NCBI RefSeq assembly: GCF_005771495.1
Contig: NZ_VAUW01000001.1
Location: 186,001-250,000, forward strand
Origin: Maribacter sp. ACAM166
GTDB taxonomy: Bacteria > Bacteroidota > Bacteroidia > Flavobacteriales > Flavobacteriaceae
DNA length: 64,000 bases
Direction of reading: 5' to 3'
Part shown: positions 26,424-36,194 of the stretch, piece after piece
Numbering within the stretch: position 1 is the stretch's first letter
Layout of the letters: every line of letters starts with the position of its first letter
Notes under the pieces: model-generated
Seen by the model: only the letters and a program-made list of their open reading frames with translations
Databases searched by the model: none
Told to the model about the DNA's origin: nothing
Program-made: the position numbers and the translations under genes

Positions 26424-27709
26424 TGGGTACAGCCGGTATTATCATTATTTTTTCACTGGTTTTTTCAGCTTTTTTCTCTGGAATGGAGATTGCATTTATT
26501 TCTGCGAATAAAATTCATATAGAAATAGAGAAAAAGCAAGACGGTTTTTTAGCTATGGTGCTTACCAGATTGACTAAGAAACCATCGAAGTTTATTGCAA
26601 CGATGCTTATCGGGAACAATATAGCTTTAGTTATCTATGGTCTTTTTATGGGTGAAATTCTCATGAACTGGTTTATGGGAATGGCACCAGAAAATGCTAT
26701 TTTTAAGATGTTGATAACAGATTTTAGTCTTGTGACCCAAACCGTTATTTCAACGTTTATTATTTTGATTACAGCGGAGTTTTTGCCTAAAGTAATGTTT
26801 CAGATTTATGCGAATAGTCTATTAAAGATATTAGCGATTCCAGCCTTTTTATTCTACATTTTATTTTCATTTATCTCTGACTTTATAATTTGGATTTCAG
26901 ATTTGATTTTAAAATATATTTTTCGCACTTCTGGAGATGAGGTGCAATTGGCATTCAGTAAATTGGAACTTGGTGATTATATAACGGAGCAGATGGAAAC
27001 CGTAGAAGCGGAAGATGAAGTGGACACTGAAATTCTAATTTTTCAGAACGCATTGGAGTTTGCTGCTGTAAAAGCACGCGAGGTTATGGTGCCAAGAACT
27101 GAAATTGTTGCTGTAGAAATGCTAGAGACACCAAAAAATCTTGCAAAAATTTTTACGGAAACTGGGTATTCCAAAATATTAGTGTTCAACGATACCGTAG
27201 ATAATGTCATTGGTTATATTCATTCGTATGAGTTGTTCAAAAAGCCTAAAACAATAAAAAGTATATTACTTCCAGTAGAGTTTGTGCCAGAAACAATGCT
27301 TATTCAAGACATTCTAAATGTGCTTATTAAGAAACGAAAAAGTATAGCTGTAGTGTTAGATGAATATGGGGGAACTTCAGGTTTAGTTACTGTTGAGGAT
27401 ATTGTTGAAGAGCTTTTTGGGGAGATAGAAGATGAACACGATACCACTGATTTAAGGGAAGAACGGATAGATGATCGTCATTATCTTTTCTCTGCTCGAT
27501 TGGAGGTAGATTATATTAATGAGAACTATAAGTTAGAACTTCCGGTTTCCGATGAGTATGAAACTTTAGGAGGTCTTTTGGTTCATAAATTAGGTGAAAT
27601 TCCAGAGAAGGAAGTTGAACTTACTATAGATCCTTATTTATTTAAAATTTTGGAGGTCTCAAATACTAAAATAGATTTGGTTTCTATAGAACTTTTAGAA
27701 CAAGAATAG
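26423..27709 (+). CDS. HlyC/CorC-family membrane protein (CNNM + CBS)
   Basis: A 428-residue inner-membrane protein thought to take part in Mg2+/Co2+ or other ion export. It begins with a GTG codon that overlaps the preceding TAG. Order: CNNM membrane domain (residues 1 to about 170, with FSGMEIAFISANK at 17-29), a CBS pair opening at VMVPRTEIVAVE near 221, EYGGTSGLVTVEDIVEELFG near 315-334, and a C-terminal CorC_HlyC domain (YETLGGLLVHKLGEIP near 380). GldE, a gliding motility protein, belongs to the same family, but its gldD neighbour is missing, so I do not give that name. Confidence 0.87.
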   Translation: MGTAGIIIIFSLVFSAFFSGMEIAFISANKIHIEIEKKQDGFLAMVLTRLTKKPSKFIATMLIGNNIALVIYGLFMGEILMNWFMGMAPENAIFKMLITDFSLVTQTVISTFIILITAEFLPKVMFQIYANSLLKILAIPAFLFYILFSFISDFIIWISDLILKYIFRTSGDEVQLAFSKLELGDYITEQMETVEAEDEVDTEILIFQNALEFAAVKAREVMVPRTEIVAVEMLETPKNLAKIFTETGYSKILVFNDTVDNVIGYIHSYELFKKPKTIKSILLPVEFVPETMLIQDILNVLIKKRKSIAVVLDEYGGTSGLVTVEDIVEELFGEIEDEHDTTDLREERIDDRHYLFSARLEVDYINENYKLELPVSDEYETLGGLLVHKLGEIPEKEVELTIDPYLFKILEVSNTKIDLVSIELLEQE

Positions 27710-27769
27710 TAGTGTATCGATTAATAAATATGGTGTCTTTTTAGTTTTTATTATTTCAATTAAAAATGG

Positions 27770-27777
27770 TAGTTTTG
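27770..27777 (+). promoter_or_regulatory. Candidate -7 box for ppiD-like gene
   Basis: TAGTTTTG fits the Bacteroidota -7 consensus TAnnTTTG and lies 42 bases before the start codon. No good TTG is found at the -33 distance, so this is a weak call. Confidence 0.35.
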
Positions 27778-27819
27778 CCTCCCAATAACCACAAAGTATT
27801 ATTTTAAACGTTAATTAGA

Positions 27820-29937
27820 ATGGCAGTATTAGAAAACATAAGAAAACGTACAACAGTGTTGATTTTGATTATAGGTTTAGCACTTTTTGCATTTGTTATT
27901 TCTGGTGTATTTACCAGCAGTAATTTTGGAGGTGAAAAAGTGGGTTCGTCCATTGCCGAAATTAATGGTGAGGATATTTCGATAGATGAATTCAGACAAG
28001 AGGTAGAAACCGCATCGAGAAGAACAGGTCCAACTACATCTTCCATGCAGGTGGTAAATCAAGTTTGGGAAAACCAAATAAGAAAAACTATTTTAGGCGA
28101 ACAATTCGAAGATTTGGGAATTGGTATTGAGCAAGATCAGATTGTTGATTTTCTTCGTACTACAGGATATGCTCAAAATCCTGAATTTCAAAATGAAAAT
28201 GGTCAGTTTGATCCTAACATCTTTAAACAAACTGTAGCAGATTGGAAAGTAAATAACCCAGCTCAATACGAAGCTTGGTTAAGAACTGAGAATGAAATCA
28301 TTCAATTGGCTAAAGAGCAGACTTACTTTAATATGGTTAGGGCAGGTGTTGGAGCAACGCTGAAAGAGGGTGAGTTGGATTATAAGTTAGCGAATGAGAA
28401 AATGGATATTAAGTATGTAAGAGTTCCTTATACTTCCATAGCAGATAGTACAATAACAGTAACAAAAAGTGAGATTTCTGATTACGTAAACGATCATAAA
28501 GAAGAATACAAGCAAGATGCAGCGAGAGATTTACAATATGTATATTTTGACGAGAAACCATCTCAAGACGATGATATGGCTATAAAAGATGCTATTTCTA
28601 AACTTCTTGACGATACAATAGAGTATAATTCTCAAACAGACCGTAACGATACCATTAGAGGTTTTAGAAATACAAAAGATGCATCAGCTTTCTTGGATAG
28701 AAATTCAGATACAAAGTTTGATACTATTTTTAAAGCAAAGAAGAATTTGCCTGCAAGTGTAGCAGACACGTTGTTAAATCTTAATGCAGGTCAAATCTAC
28801 GGACCTTATAAAGACGGAGGTTCCTACAAGATTTCCAAAATGATGGACAGGAAATCAAATGGATCTGTAAAGGCTAGCCATATTCTTTTAGCATACACAG
28901 GAGCGACAAGAGCTAATCCTGAGGTTATAAGAACAAAGGAGGAAGCTGAAGCAAAAGCAAAAGAATTATTGAAAGAGGCTAAAAAATCAGGAGTTGTATT
29001 TTCTGAGTTGGCTAGAGATAATTCTGATGGTCCATCGGCACCTAATGGTGGAGATTTAGGTTATTTCCAAAATGGTGTTATGGTACCAAAATTTAATGAT
29101 TTTGCCTTTAATAATGGTGTTGGCGCTATTGGTCTAGTTGAAACTGATTTTGGTTTTCACGTTATTAAAGTCGATGACAAAGAAGATGTAGTTCAGATTG
29201 CTACTATATCTAGAGAAATTGTGGCATCAGAAAAAACTATAAATACGTTATTTACGAGTGCTACTAAATTTGAAATGGATACTACGGAAGATGAAAGTGC
29301 TTTTTCAGAATTGGCTAAAAAGGAAGAATTTGTTGTTCGTCCGGTAAATAAAATTAAGGCTTTGGATGAAAATCTTCCTGGTTTGTCCAATCAACGAAAT
29401 ATAGTTCAATGGGCATTCAACGGTGATACTGAAGTAGGGGATGTTAAAAGATTCAATATCAATAATGGGTATGCCGTAGTTCAACTAACCGGAAGTTATG
29501 CGAAAGGTGTAATGAGTGCTGAGGATGCTTCTGTTTTGGTTTTACCACTTATTAGAAAGGAACGTAAAGCTGCTAAAATTATCGCAGCAAATAAGGGTAA
29601 AGACATGGATGCTATTGCAAAGGATAATAGTGTAACTATTTCGAATGCATCTGCTCTTACGGTTAAATCACCAACGATACCGGGTGCGGGTAATGAGCCA
29701 GTTGTTGTTGGTACAGCTTATGGCATGTCTAATGGAGCAACTTCAGGATTGATTGAAGGAAATACAGGCGTTTTTAAAATCGAAATGGTAAAGAAAACTG
29801 AGGCTCCTAAATTGGAAAATTATGGTGTTTATGCAAATGCTTTGAAAAAAGGTGCGGCTGGTCGTGTAAATACTTCGGTTTATAATGCGCTTAAAGATGG
29901 TGCAGAAATTGAAGATAAAAGAGCCATTTTTTACTAA
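27820..29937 (+). CDS. PpiD/SurA-like periplasmic peptidyl-prolyl isomerase
   Basis: A membrane-anchored periplasmic chaperone/isomerase for outer-membrane protein folding. Of 705 residues, an N-terminal membrane helix (13-32, TVLILIIGLALFAFVISGVF) is followed by a SurA_N-like helical domain (45-180) and a parvulin domain (about 345-450). The parvulin part includes KASHILLAYTG, FSELARDNSDGPSAPNGGDLGYF in two parts, and GFHVIKVDD. A long C-terminal domain with a weaker parvulin-like part follows. Length and layout match PpiD. The gene has its own short upstream region after the CorC-like gene and ends before a bidirectional terminator. Confidence 0.9.
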   Translation: MAVLENIRKRTTVLILIIGLALFAFVISGVFTSSNFGGEKVGSSIAEINGEDISIDEFRQEVETASRRTGPTTSSMQVVNQVWENQIRKTILGEQFEDLGIGIEQDQIVDFLRTTGYAQNPEFQNENGQFDPNIFKQTVADWKVNNPAQYEAWLRTENEIIQLAKEQTYFNMVRAGVGATLKEGELDYKLANEKMDIKYVRVPYTSIADSTITVTKSEISDYVNDHKEEYKQDAARDLQYVYFDEKPSQDDDMAIKDAISKLLDDTIEYNSQTDRNDTIRGFRNTKDASAFLDRNSDTKFDTIFKAKKNLPASVADTLLNLNAGQIYGPYKDGGSYKISKMMDRKSNGSVKASHILLAYTGATRANPEVIRTKEEAEAKAKELLKEAKKSGVVFSELARDNSDGPSAPNGGDLGYFQNGVMVPKFNDFAFNNGVGAIGLVETDFGFHVIKVDDKEDVVQIATISREIVASEKTINTLFTSATKFEMDTTEDESAFSELAKKEEFVVRPVNKIKALDENLPGLSNQRNIVQWAFNGDTEVGDVKRFNINNGYAVVQLTGSYAKGVMSAEDASVLVLPLIRKERKAAKIIAANKGKDMDAIAKDNSVTISNASALTVKSPTIPGAGNEPVVVGTAYGMSNGATSGLIEGNTGVFKIEMVKKTEAPKLENYGVYANALKKGAAGRVNTSVYNALKDGAEIEDKRAIFY

Positions 29938-29961
29938 GTAAAAGGTGAAGAAATAAAGTAT

Positions 29962-29990
29962 AAAAAGGCGTCTTTTTTGGACGCCTTTTT
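29962..29990. terminator. Bidirectional terminator between ppiD-like and GHMP kinase genes
   Basis: Eleven-base arms (29962-29972 and 29980-29990) with a T-rich 7-base loop; A-run before and T-run after. It serves the two convergent genes. Confidence 0.88.
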
Positions 29991-30902
29991 TTATAAAATC
30001 ATTTTTTTATACGGTAGAATTGTAGCATAGCCTTTCTCTTTAAAGTAGTCCATTTCATTTTCGCTTCCTGTTGCTAGAATAAAATCTCCTCCCCAAGCCC
30101 CTAAACTTTTTATAGTACCTGTGTAATCTGAAAATAACTGCTCTTTAATGGTTGGTGTTTTTAGTGTTTCAGATATAATATGTTCGTGGGTGTTCAATAG
30201 CAGTTCAAATTCTTTTAACTGGGTGCATTTTATAATTCTATCAGTTATTGCATCAATCTTTGATATTAAATCTAGTTTGTCAAAATTTACATTTCTATAC
30301 GCTCGAATGGCATCTCGACTATTTTTCTTTTGATTTAGGTAAATAAAAAACAGCTGATTTGAAAAAAGTGGATGAAAATTTAAAGTAGTAACCACTGGTT
30401 TGTACATATTGTTTTGATATACGATTGGTGTGTTATGTTGTGCACAGGCAACATCATAACCACTACCACCAAATGTTGAGGCTAATAATTGATAAGGGTC
30501 AACTTGTGCCCATTCTGCAATATTGGCTATCAATGTAGACGAAGAACCAAGTCCCCAGTTTGTTGGAAAGGTGAGTTTGGCTTCGATGTTATTGTAGTCG
30601 GATGGGTTTGATAAGAAAGACGGATTAAGTTTCTTTGCTTCAGATAAGATTTGAACTAATCTATTTGATATGTTTTTATCCGTCGTATTTAATATTTTAA
30701 AATCAATCTTAGAAAATGTAGCGCTAAACCAAGGCTTGTTAGTGTCATCGATACTAACCCATTCGAATGTTTCTGAATCTTGGTGACTAAGTTTTAAATA
30801 TTGTCCAAATTTTGTAGGGAGAGCTAGCCCCTTTGCGCCATCTAAAATAGCATACTCTGCTGTAAGTAATAATTTTCCGTTACTGTAGAGTTCTTTGGTC
30901 AT
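29991..30902 (-). CDS. GYDIA-type GHMP kinase (mevalonate kinase-like)
   Basis: A 303-residue GHMP-superfamily kinase. It shows the N-terminal substrate strand GKLLLTAEYAILDGAKGLALP, given here in part, the ATP loop WGLGSSSTL near 115-123 (PxxxGLGSS type), and FGGSGYDVA near 144-152, the feature that gives the GYDIA family its name. It lies 10 bases after HMG-CoA reductase in one operon, so it most likely phosphorylates mevalonate or phosphomevalonate in isoprenoid synthesis. Which of these is the substrate cannot be told from sequence. Confidence 0.85.
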   Translation of the reverse strand: MTKELYSNGKLLLTAEYAILDGAKGLALPTKFGQYLKLSHQDSETFEWVSIDDTNKPWFSATFSKIDFKILNTTDKNISNRLVQILSEAKKLNPSFLSNPSDYNNIEAKLTFPTNWGLGSSSTLIANIAEWAQVDPYQLLASTFGGSGYDVACAQHNTPIVYQNNMYKPVVTTLNFHPLFSNQLFFIYLNQKKNSRDAIRAYRNVNFDKLDLISKIDAITDRIIKCTQLKEFELLLNTHEHIISETLKTPTIKEQLFSDYTGTIKSLGAWGGDFILATGSENEMDYFKEKGYATILPYKKMIL

Positions 30903-30912
30903 CGGGTATTGA

Positions 30913-32229
30913 TTATTTCCGTAGTTTCTTTAACTGTAGCTTAACTTTGTGGTGAGTAATGGCATTCGTTTTAAAATGTGATACCAGTTTATTTTTTTCA
31001 ATCTCCGATGCACCTAATTGATTAAGAATATTAAGTAAATGCATTTTCATATGACCCTTTTGAATACCTATAGTCACTAAAGAACTTATTGCGGCAAAAT
31101 TTTGTGCAAGGCCAGCCACGGCTATGATTTGCATAAGTTCTTCCGCTGTAGGATTTTGAAGTATTTCTAAATTAAGTTTAACCAAAGGATGTAGATTGGT
31201 GAGTCCGCCAACTGTTCCTAAAGCCAAAGGTAGTTCTATCCAAAATTTAAAAATGCCTTTGTCAATTTCAGCATGGCTCAAGCTACCGTATTGTCCGTTT
31301 TTGCAAGCAAAAGCATGAACTCCAGCTTCTATCGCTCTAAAGTCGTTACCGGTCGCTAAAACAACGGCGTCGATCCCGTTCATTATACCTTTATTGTGTG
31401 TTACCGCCCTGTAAGGTTCAACTTGGGCTATGTTAATTGCTTGAATTATTTTATCAGCGGTTTGTTGTGGTGATAAATCAGATGTTAGTTTTAATTCTTC
31501 TACGGGGCAGCTCACTTCAGCTCTTACAGTGCAATTAGGAACGAAGTTGGATAAAATACTCATGATGACCTCAATATTTTTTTCCTCATCAGAAAAATCA
31601 GTATAGGTTGCAACCTCTGCTTTTAAAGTTGTTGCGAACTGTTCCAAGCAGCTGTTAATGAAATTAGCTCCCATGGCATCCTTTGTTTCAAAGGTCGCGT
31701 GCAATTGAAAATAGTTGCTTAGTTGTGTAGACTTATCTCTTAATATAATATCTGTAATACCACCACCTCTTTTTTCCATATTCGTGGTAAGTGAAGCACT
31801 ATCTGCAATAAGTTTAGGCTTTAAATAGGTGAAAAATGAGTTTAGTTTTTGAAAATCACCTTTAAACAAAAAATGTACTTGTCCGACTTTCTCGGTACCC
31901 AGAACTTCAGTTTTGAACCCACCTCTTTTTAACCAAAATTTGGCAGCTTTGCTTGCAGCCGCAATAACAGAACTTTCTTCTATTGCCATTGGTATAACGT
32001 GAAGTTTTCCGTTTATTAGAAAATTGGGAGCAACGCCCAATGGTATATATAGGTTAGTGAGTGTATTTTCTATAAACTCATCATGAAGTTGCTGTATACT
32101 ATTATTTTGATTCCAATAGGTGCTAATTATTTTCTTGGCCTGTTCTTTATTCTGGGTATAATGGGTAGTAACCCAGTCTATTTTTTCTTCTTTGCTAAGT
32201 TTGGAAAAACCACTTATTGGCTCAATCAT
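30913..32229 (-). CDS. mvaA: Hydroxymethylglutaryl-CoA reductase (class II)
   Basis: This enzyme reduces HMG-CoA to mevalonate. The 438 residues are of class II size (no membrane domain). LYIPLGVAPNFLING near 56, CTVRAEVSCPVEEL near 233, HNKGIMNGIDAVVLATGNDFRA, in part near 274-295, and GVHAFACKNGQYGSLSH near 300 cover the substrate and cofactor sites. The catalytic His is expected near ITHHKVKL at the C-terminus. Databases often call class II enzymes degradative, but in Flavobacteriia they serve mevalonate-based isoprenoid synthesis. The GHMP kinase follows in the same operon. Confidence 0.93.
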   Translation of the reverse strand: MIEPISGFSKLSKEEKIDWVTTHYTQNKEQAKKIISTYWNQNNSIQQLHDEFIENTLTNLYIPLGVAPNFLINGKLHVIPMAIEESSVIAAASKAAKFWLKRGGFKTEVLGTEKVGQVHFLFKGDFQKLNSFFTYLKPKLIADSASLTTNMEKRGGGITDIILRDKSTQLSNYFQLHATFETKDAMGANFINSCLEQFATTLKAEVATYTDFSDEEKNIEVIMSILSNFVPNCTVRAEVSCPVEELKLTSDLSPQQTADKIIQAINIAQVEPYRAVTHNKGIMNGIDAVVLATGNDFRAIEAGVHAFACKNGQYGSLSHAEIDKGIFKFWIELPLALGTVGGLTNLHPLVKLNLEILQNPTAEELMQIIAVAGLAQNFAAISSLVTIGIQKGHMKMHLLNILNQLGASEIEKNKLVSHFKTNAITHHKVKLQLKKLRK

Positions 32230-32436
32230 TTAGGTATATATTTCTTCTAAAGTTGATGTAATTTTAAAGCTATTTTTTAAAAGTCTTTCATTTTTTTCAA
32301 CCGTAAATATAAGCATATTGACATCAACCGATTTAAGAAGTAAAAAGGGTTAAAAGAGTTTTATTTTTCTCAGTAAAGCGTGGTTTTTAAAAGAAATAGT
32401 AGTAAACTTGAGAGATTTAACAAAATTTTAATTTTT

Positions 32437-32765
32437 ATGAGGAAAATATACTTGCTGTTTCCGGGCATTTTTATGATTTGATATATTCAGAACGTTTTAT
32501 GTGCACCTCTGCTGGGAACCCTAGTGTGCATGATGATAATTAGCCACTCAATTATCATGAATTAAGAGATAGAAATTAGTTGTTAATTTATGGTTCTGTA
32601 GGTGATAATGTGCAAAATTCTATGCGTACGGTTAAAGTATTGAAACAAGCCAATAAGCAATTTTATTGAGGGATTTATCCCGATAAGAATAATGGTATCT
32701 ATGGTGGAAGCACCAGAATTCATTTGTGTGCCAAAATGACCAACTTTATAAAAGAAAACCTTTAA
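32437..32765 (+). pseudogene. Dipeptidyl-peptidase IV remnant
   Basis: The frame from 32472 to the stop at 32763-32765 reads as the C-terminus of an S9B dipeptidyl peptidase with three internal stops. Segments are IYSERFM, GNPSVHDDN*PLNYHELRD, LLIYGSVGDNVQNSMR and IYPDKNNGIYGGSTRIHL, then FIKENL. The catalytic Asp and His regions are recognisable (GSVGDNV and KNNGIYGG; the His is replaced by Asn). ATG 32437 opens a signal-peptide-like MRKIYLLFPGIF in another frame, as if the gene's two ends were joined by a large internal deletion. The intact gene would be about 700 codons. It sits 13 bases before the peptide transporter, its expected partner. Confidence 0.8.
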
Positions 32766-32778
32766 ACAAAATGTACTT

Positions 32779-34170
32779 ATGATAGCATCTATTAAACCGC
32801 CACATGAAAGACAGTTATTTGGACATCCTGTAGGACTTTACATTCTTTTCTTCACAGAAATGTGGGAGCGTTTTTCTTATTATGGAATGCGTGCATTATT
32901 CACCTTGTTTTTGGTGGCAGAAACTACGTCAAGTAACGCAGGTTTTGGATGGACAAATGATGAGGCTTTAGCACTATATGGTTGGTATACAATGTTGGTC
33001 TATGTTTCTTCTATTCCAGGTGGTTGGATAGCTGATAAATTACTAGGTCAAAAGAAAACAGTTATGCTAGGCGGCGCTCTTTTGTGTATCGGACATGCAG
33101 TTCTAGCCTTGAATTCAGAAACTACCTTTTATGTGGGTTGTTTTTTTATTATACTCGGCGTTGGCTGCTTAAAACCTAACATATCATCTATGGTGGGGGG
33201 GCTTTATAAGGCAAAGGATGAACGTAGAGATCTTGGTTTTTATATTTTTTATATGGGAATTAATGTTGGTGGTTTTTTAGCTCCAATTCTATGCGGTTAT
33301 ATCGGTGAGAATATTAGCTGGCATTATGGTTTCGGTCTTGCAGCAATCGGTATGTTTATAGGTCAAGCGGTTTATATTTGGGGACAGAAGTATTTAATAC
33401 ATGTTGGTAATCTTATTAGTAGAAAAAATGAAAAAGATCGCGAGTTATTAGATCGTCCATTGTCAAAAATCGAGAAAGATCGTATCAAGGTTTTATTGAT
33501 TTCATTTTTATTGATTATCCTGTTTTGGGCTGCTTTCGAGCAAGCTGGCGGATTAATGAATTTGTATGCGTCTCAAAAAACAGATCGAAACTTTTTTGGT
33601 CTTTTTGAAATTCCAGCTTCCGTATTTCAATCTGTCAATTCCTTTTTCATCATAACTCTTGCAACCGCTGTTGGGGCATTTTGGTTAAAATGGCGTAAAA
33701 AAGGAAAAGAATCATCCTCAATGTTTAAAATAGCAGTTGGGATGATTATAATGGCTTTAGGTTTCGGATTCATGAGTGCGGCTTCTATGCAATATGAAGC
33801 CAATGGTTCATCTGCAATGTACTGGTTGATTTTGGCTTATTTGTTACATACTGTAGGTGAATTATGTGCTTCGCCTGTTTCCTTGTCGTATATCACCAAA
33901 TTGGCCCCATTAAAATATGCATCAATAATCATGGGACTTTATTGGGCCGCAACCGGATTGGGTAATAAGGTTGCTGGTTTAATAGGACAAGCATCTCAAG
34001 ATCTTGGTGAATTTGAAATATTTACGGGTATAGCTGTGATTTGGACTCTAATAGGATTATTGGTAATAACGATGCTTAAACCATTAAAACGTTTGGCTCA
34101 TGGCGCTGAAGATGGAGAGTCAAAAATATCGGATGATGAAGCAGAGGGTTTTGAATTAGCAAGTAACTAG
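32779..34170 (+). CDS. Proton-dependent peptide transporter (POT/PTR2, MFS)
   Basis: A 463-residue inner-membrane symporter for di- and tripeptides. The family motif ExxERFxYYG is at 27-36 (EMWERFSYYG). About 12-14 membrane segments follow, with GWIADKLLGQKKT near 76 (the MFS loop) and FYIFYMGINVGGFLAPI near 152-168 (PTR signature region). GELCASPVSLSYITKLAP near 359 is in the C-terminal half. It is intact. The gene lies directly after a decayed dipeptidyl-peptidase IV, which in related bacteria would supply dipeptides to it. Confidence 0.92.
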   Translation: MIASIKPPHERQLFGHPVGLYILFFTEMWERFSYYGMRALFTLFLVAETTSSNAGFGWTNDEALALYGWYTMLVYVSSIPGGWIADKLLGQKKTVMLGGALLCIGHAVLALNSETTFYVGCFFIILGVGCLKPNISSMVGGLYKAKDERRDLGFYIFYMGINVGGFLAPILCGYIGENISWHYGFGLAAIGMFIGQAVYIWGQKYLIHVGNLISRKNEKDRELLDRPLSKIEKDRIKVLLISFLLIILFWAAFEQAGGLMNLYASQKTDRNFFGLFEIPASVFQSVNSFFIITLATAVGAFWLKWRKKGKESSSMFKIAVGMIIMALGFGFMSAASMQYEANGSSAMYWLILAYLLHTVGELCASPVSLSYITKLAPLKYASIIMGLYWAATGLGNKVAGLIGQASQDLGEFEIFTGIAVIWTLIGLLVITMLKPLKRLAHGAEDGESKISDDEAEGFELASN

Positions 34171-34176
34171 AACAAA

Positions 34177-36192
34177 TTACTTCATATAATAAGCTCCCTT
34201 TTCGCCAGTATAGTGAAAAGGGATTTTATTTTTCAGACAGGTCAATCTCCAACGGTCTATATAACTTCTGTAATTACTGCCATCTGCGATGATTTCAGTG
34301 GGCGTGGCGTTATCTATTAATCTTTGAAGATTTATTTTTGGTGATTGGGTTAATAAAATTTTATTCTGTGATTGCTTTAAGGAATAAATGCCAGAACTAT
34401 CTAGTACCAGTAAAGTAGAATTTTCAAAAGCATAGCTGTTTTTCAAAGAATCATAACGTATTGTTTGTATTCTTTCACCTGTTTGATAATTAGAAATTAA
34501 ATTACCTGACTTATTTTGCTGGTTCGTCAGAACAGCCAAATTTCTACCACTTCTATTAAATAGGATACTGCCTCTGTTTTGATGTAGAATAATCACTTCT
34601 TTCGTTTTAGTAGCTTCATGCTTTTTAAATGTGGTCCAGCTTTGAAAACATAGTGTACTGATTAAGAATAAAGCGATGCGTTTATAAGTGAAACGAGAGC
34701 AAAGTTCAATACATAGTATAAGTGCTAAAAAGAACAATAAGAGCTGACCGAAATCAAAAGAAAGGGAGCTAAAAACAAAACTTTCTTGTTTTGCTACCCA
34801 ACCGATTACACTGTTCATAAGGTGAATAATTTCATTGTAAAACAAAACAAGTTGCGTTGGAAGCCAATTTATAAGGGACAAAAAAATGACAACTATTCCA
34901 ACACTTAAAATCATGCCTAGGGCGGGTATTATTACTAAATTGGATATAAAGAATAAGCCTGGGAATTGATGAAAGTAAAATAAACTGATGGGTAATACTC
35001 CCAATTGAGCTGCGATACTAACACAGAGAAGTTGCCAAAAGTAACGAACGATTTTATTTTTAGGGAACCACAATTTCTGAAGCAGAGGGAATATCCATAG
35101 TATAGCGAATACAGCTGCATAACTCATTTGAAAACCAACTTGAAATAATAGATTGGGATTAATAAATAGTAGTATGAACAATACCGATAGTGCCAGAATG
35201 TTAAAGGAATTACTCGGCCTGTTTAAATACAGCGCGTAAGCGACGAAGGTAAACATGGTCGTTGCTCGAATGATGCTAGCTGATAACCCTGCCAAAAATG
35301 CAAAGCCCCATAGAAATACTACAGAAAGTAATAGGGTAATAGTTCTGCCTTTAGGAAGGTGTTTTAAAGGCTGTAACAAAAACTGTAGCAACAGTAATAA
35401 TACACCTATATGGAGGCCGGAAACGGCTAGTATGTGTACTGCACCTGCTTTTTTGTAATTGTTATACGTTACTTCTGAAATATCTGTACGCTGGCCTAAT
35501 ACTAAGGCCTGAATGACTCCAAGTTCATCCGTACCGAAATTAGCTTCTTTAAGTTTTTGAATAATGTGGTTTCTTGCTTTAGAGGCAATACCTATAAAAG
35601 TTATTTCTGGATTTTCAAGGTGTACAAATTGATTTGGAACAACCCTTATCTGATGATAAACGCCTAAATTTTCTAAATACTTTTTGTAATTAAATTGATG
35701 CGGATTTAAGGGCTTGTTAATAGTTTGAATACTCCCATAGGTAATTATTTCATCGTCAACGTGTAAAATTTGAAACGATGAATCTTTAGGCATAGAAATC
35801 AAAAGTGATCCAGTGGTTAGGCTACCATCTGTTGATTTAACTGCTGCGAAATAACGATTTGAGTATTTGTTTGGCTTTAAGACTTCCTTGATTTTTAAAT
35901 TCCAAAGTGTGTTATTCTGAATAACTATTTTGCTATAATGACTAGCGTGATTTATAGGTTGTGCCGTTGTATAGCAATAAGCGCCTAATGAAATAATAGT
36001 AATTGAAGCAACAAAGCCGAATAGCATGCTTTTGCTGTTCTTCTCAGACATAAATATGGCCGCAAATATTGCAAATAGTAAGGTTGTAGAAAAAAGCAGA
36101 TAAAAAGGGTCTATGGGAAATACATACCCGATCAATATCCCTAGAATAAGCAAAAGCGTTAATTTGATAGGAATAAACGCTAGTAATTTCAT
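34177..36192 (-). CDS. ComEC/Rec2-family DNA uptake channel protein
   Basis: A 671-residue polytopic membrane protein expected to form the inner-membrane channel for single-stranded DNA in natural transformation. I start it at the Met at 36192, directly after the NlpC/P60 stop, not at 36234 inside that gene. Order: N-terminal membrane helices, a DUF4131-like soluble part (about 75-200), then the Competence domain with ALVLGQRTDI near 223 and AVSGLHIGVLLLLLQFL near 247. A C-terminal part has lost the full metallo-beta-lactamase motif, as is common in Bacteroidota. No other competence genes are in the window. Confidence 0.87.
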   Translation of the reverse strand: MKLLAFIPIKLTLLLILGILIGYVFPIDPFYLLFSTTLLFAIFAAIFMSEKNSKSMLFGFVASITIISLGAYCYTTAQPINHASHYSKIVIQNNTLWNLKIKEVLKPNKYSNRYFAAVKSTDGSLTTGSLLISMPKDSSFQILHVDDEIITYGSIQTINKPLNPHQFNYKKYLENLGVYHQIRVVPNQFVHLENPEITFIGIASKARNHIIQKLKEANFGTDELGVIQALVLGQRTDISEVTYNNYKKAGAVHILAVSGLHIGVLLLLLQFLLQPLKHLPKGRTITLLLSVVFLWGFAFLAGLSASIIRATTMFTFVAYALYLNRPSNSFNILALSVLFILLFINPNLLFQVGFQMSYAAVFAILWIFPLLQKLWFPKNKIVRYFWQLLCVSIAAQLGVLPISLFYFHQFPGLFFISNLVIIPALGMILSVGIVVIFLSLINWLPTQLVLFYNEIIHLMNSVIGWVAKQESFVFSSLSFDFGQLLLFFLALILCIELCSRFTYKRIALFLISTLCFQSWTTFKKHEATKTKEVIILHQNRGSILFNRSGRNLAVLTNQQNKSGNLISNYQTGERIQTIRYDSLKNSYAFENSTLLVLDSSGIYSLKQSQNKILLTQSPKINLQRLIDNATPTEIIADGSNYRSYIDRWRLTCLKNKIPFHYTGEKGAYYMK

Positions 36193-36194
36193 TT

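Noticed and set aside
26423-27709. Naming the CorC-like gene gldE (gliding motility)
   Set aside because: Family fits, but the gldD and ssb neighbours that mark gldE are absent; the context is lptC and a PpiD-like gene.
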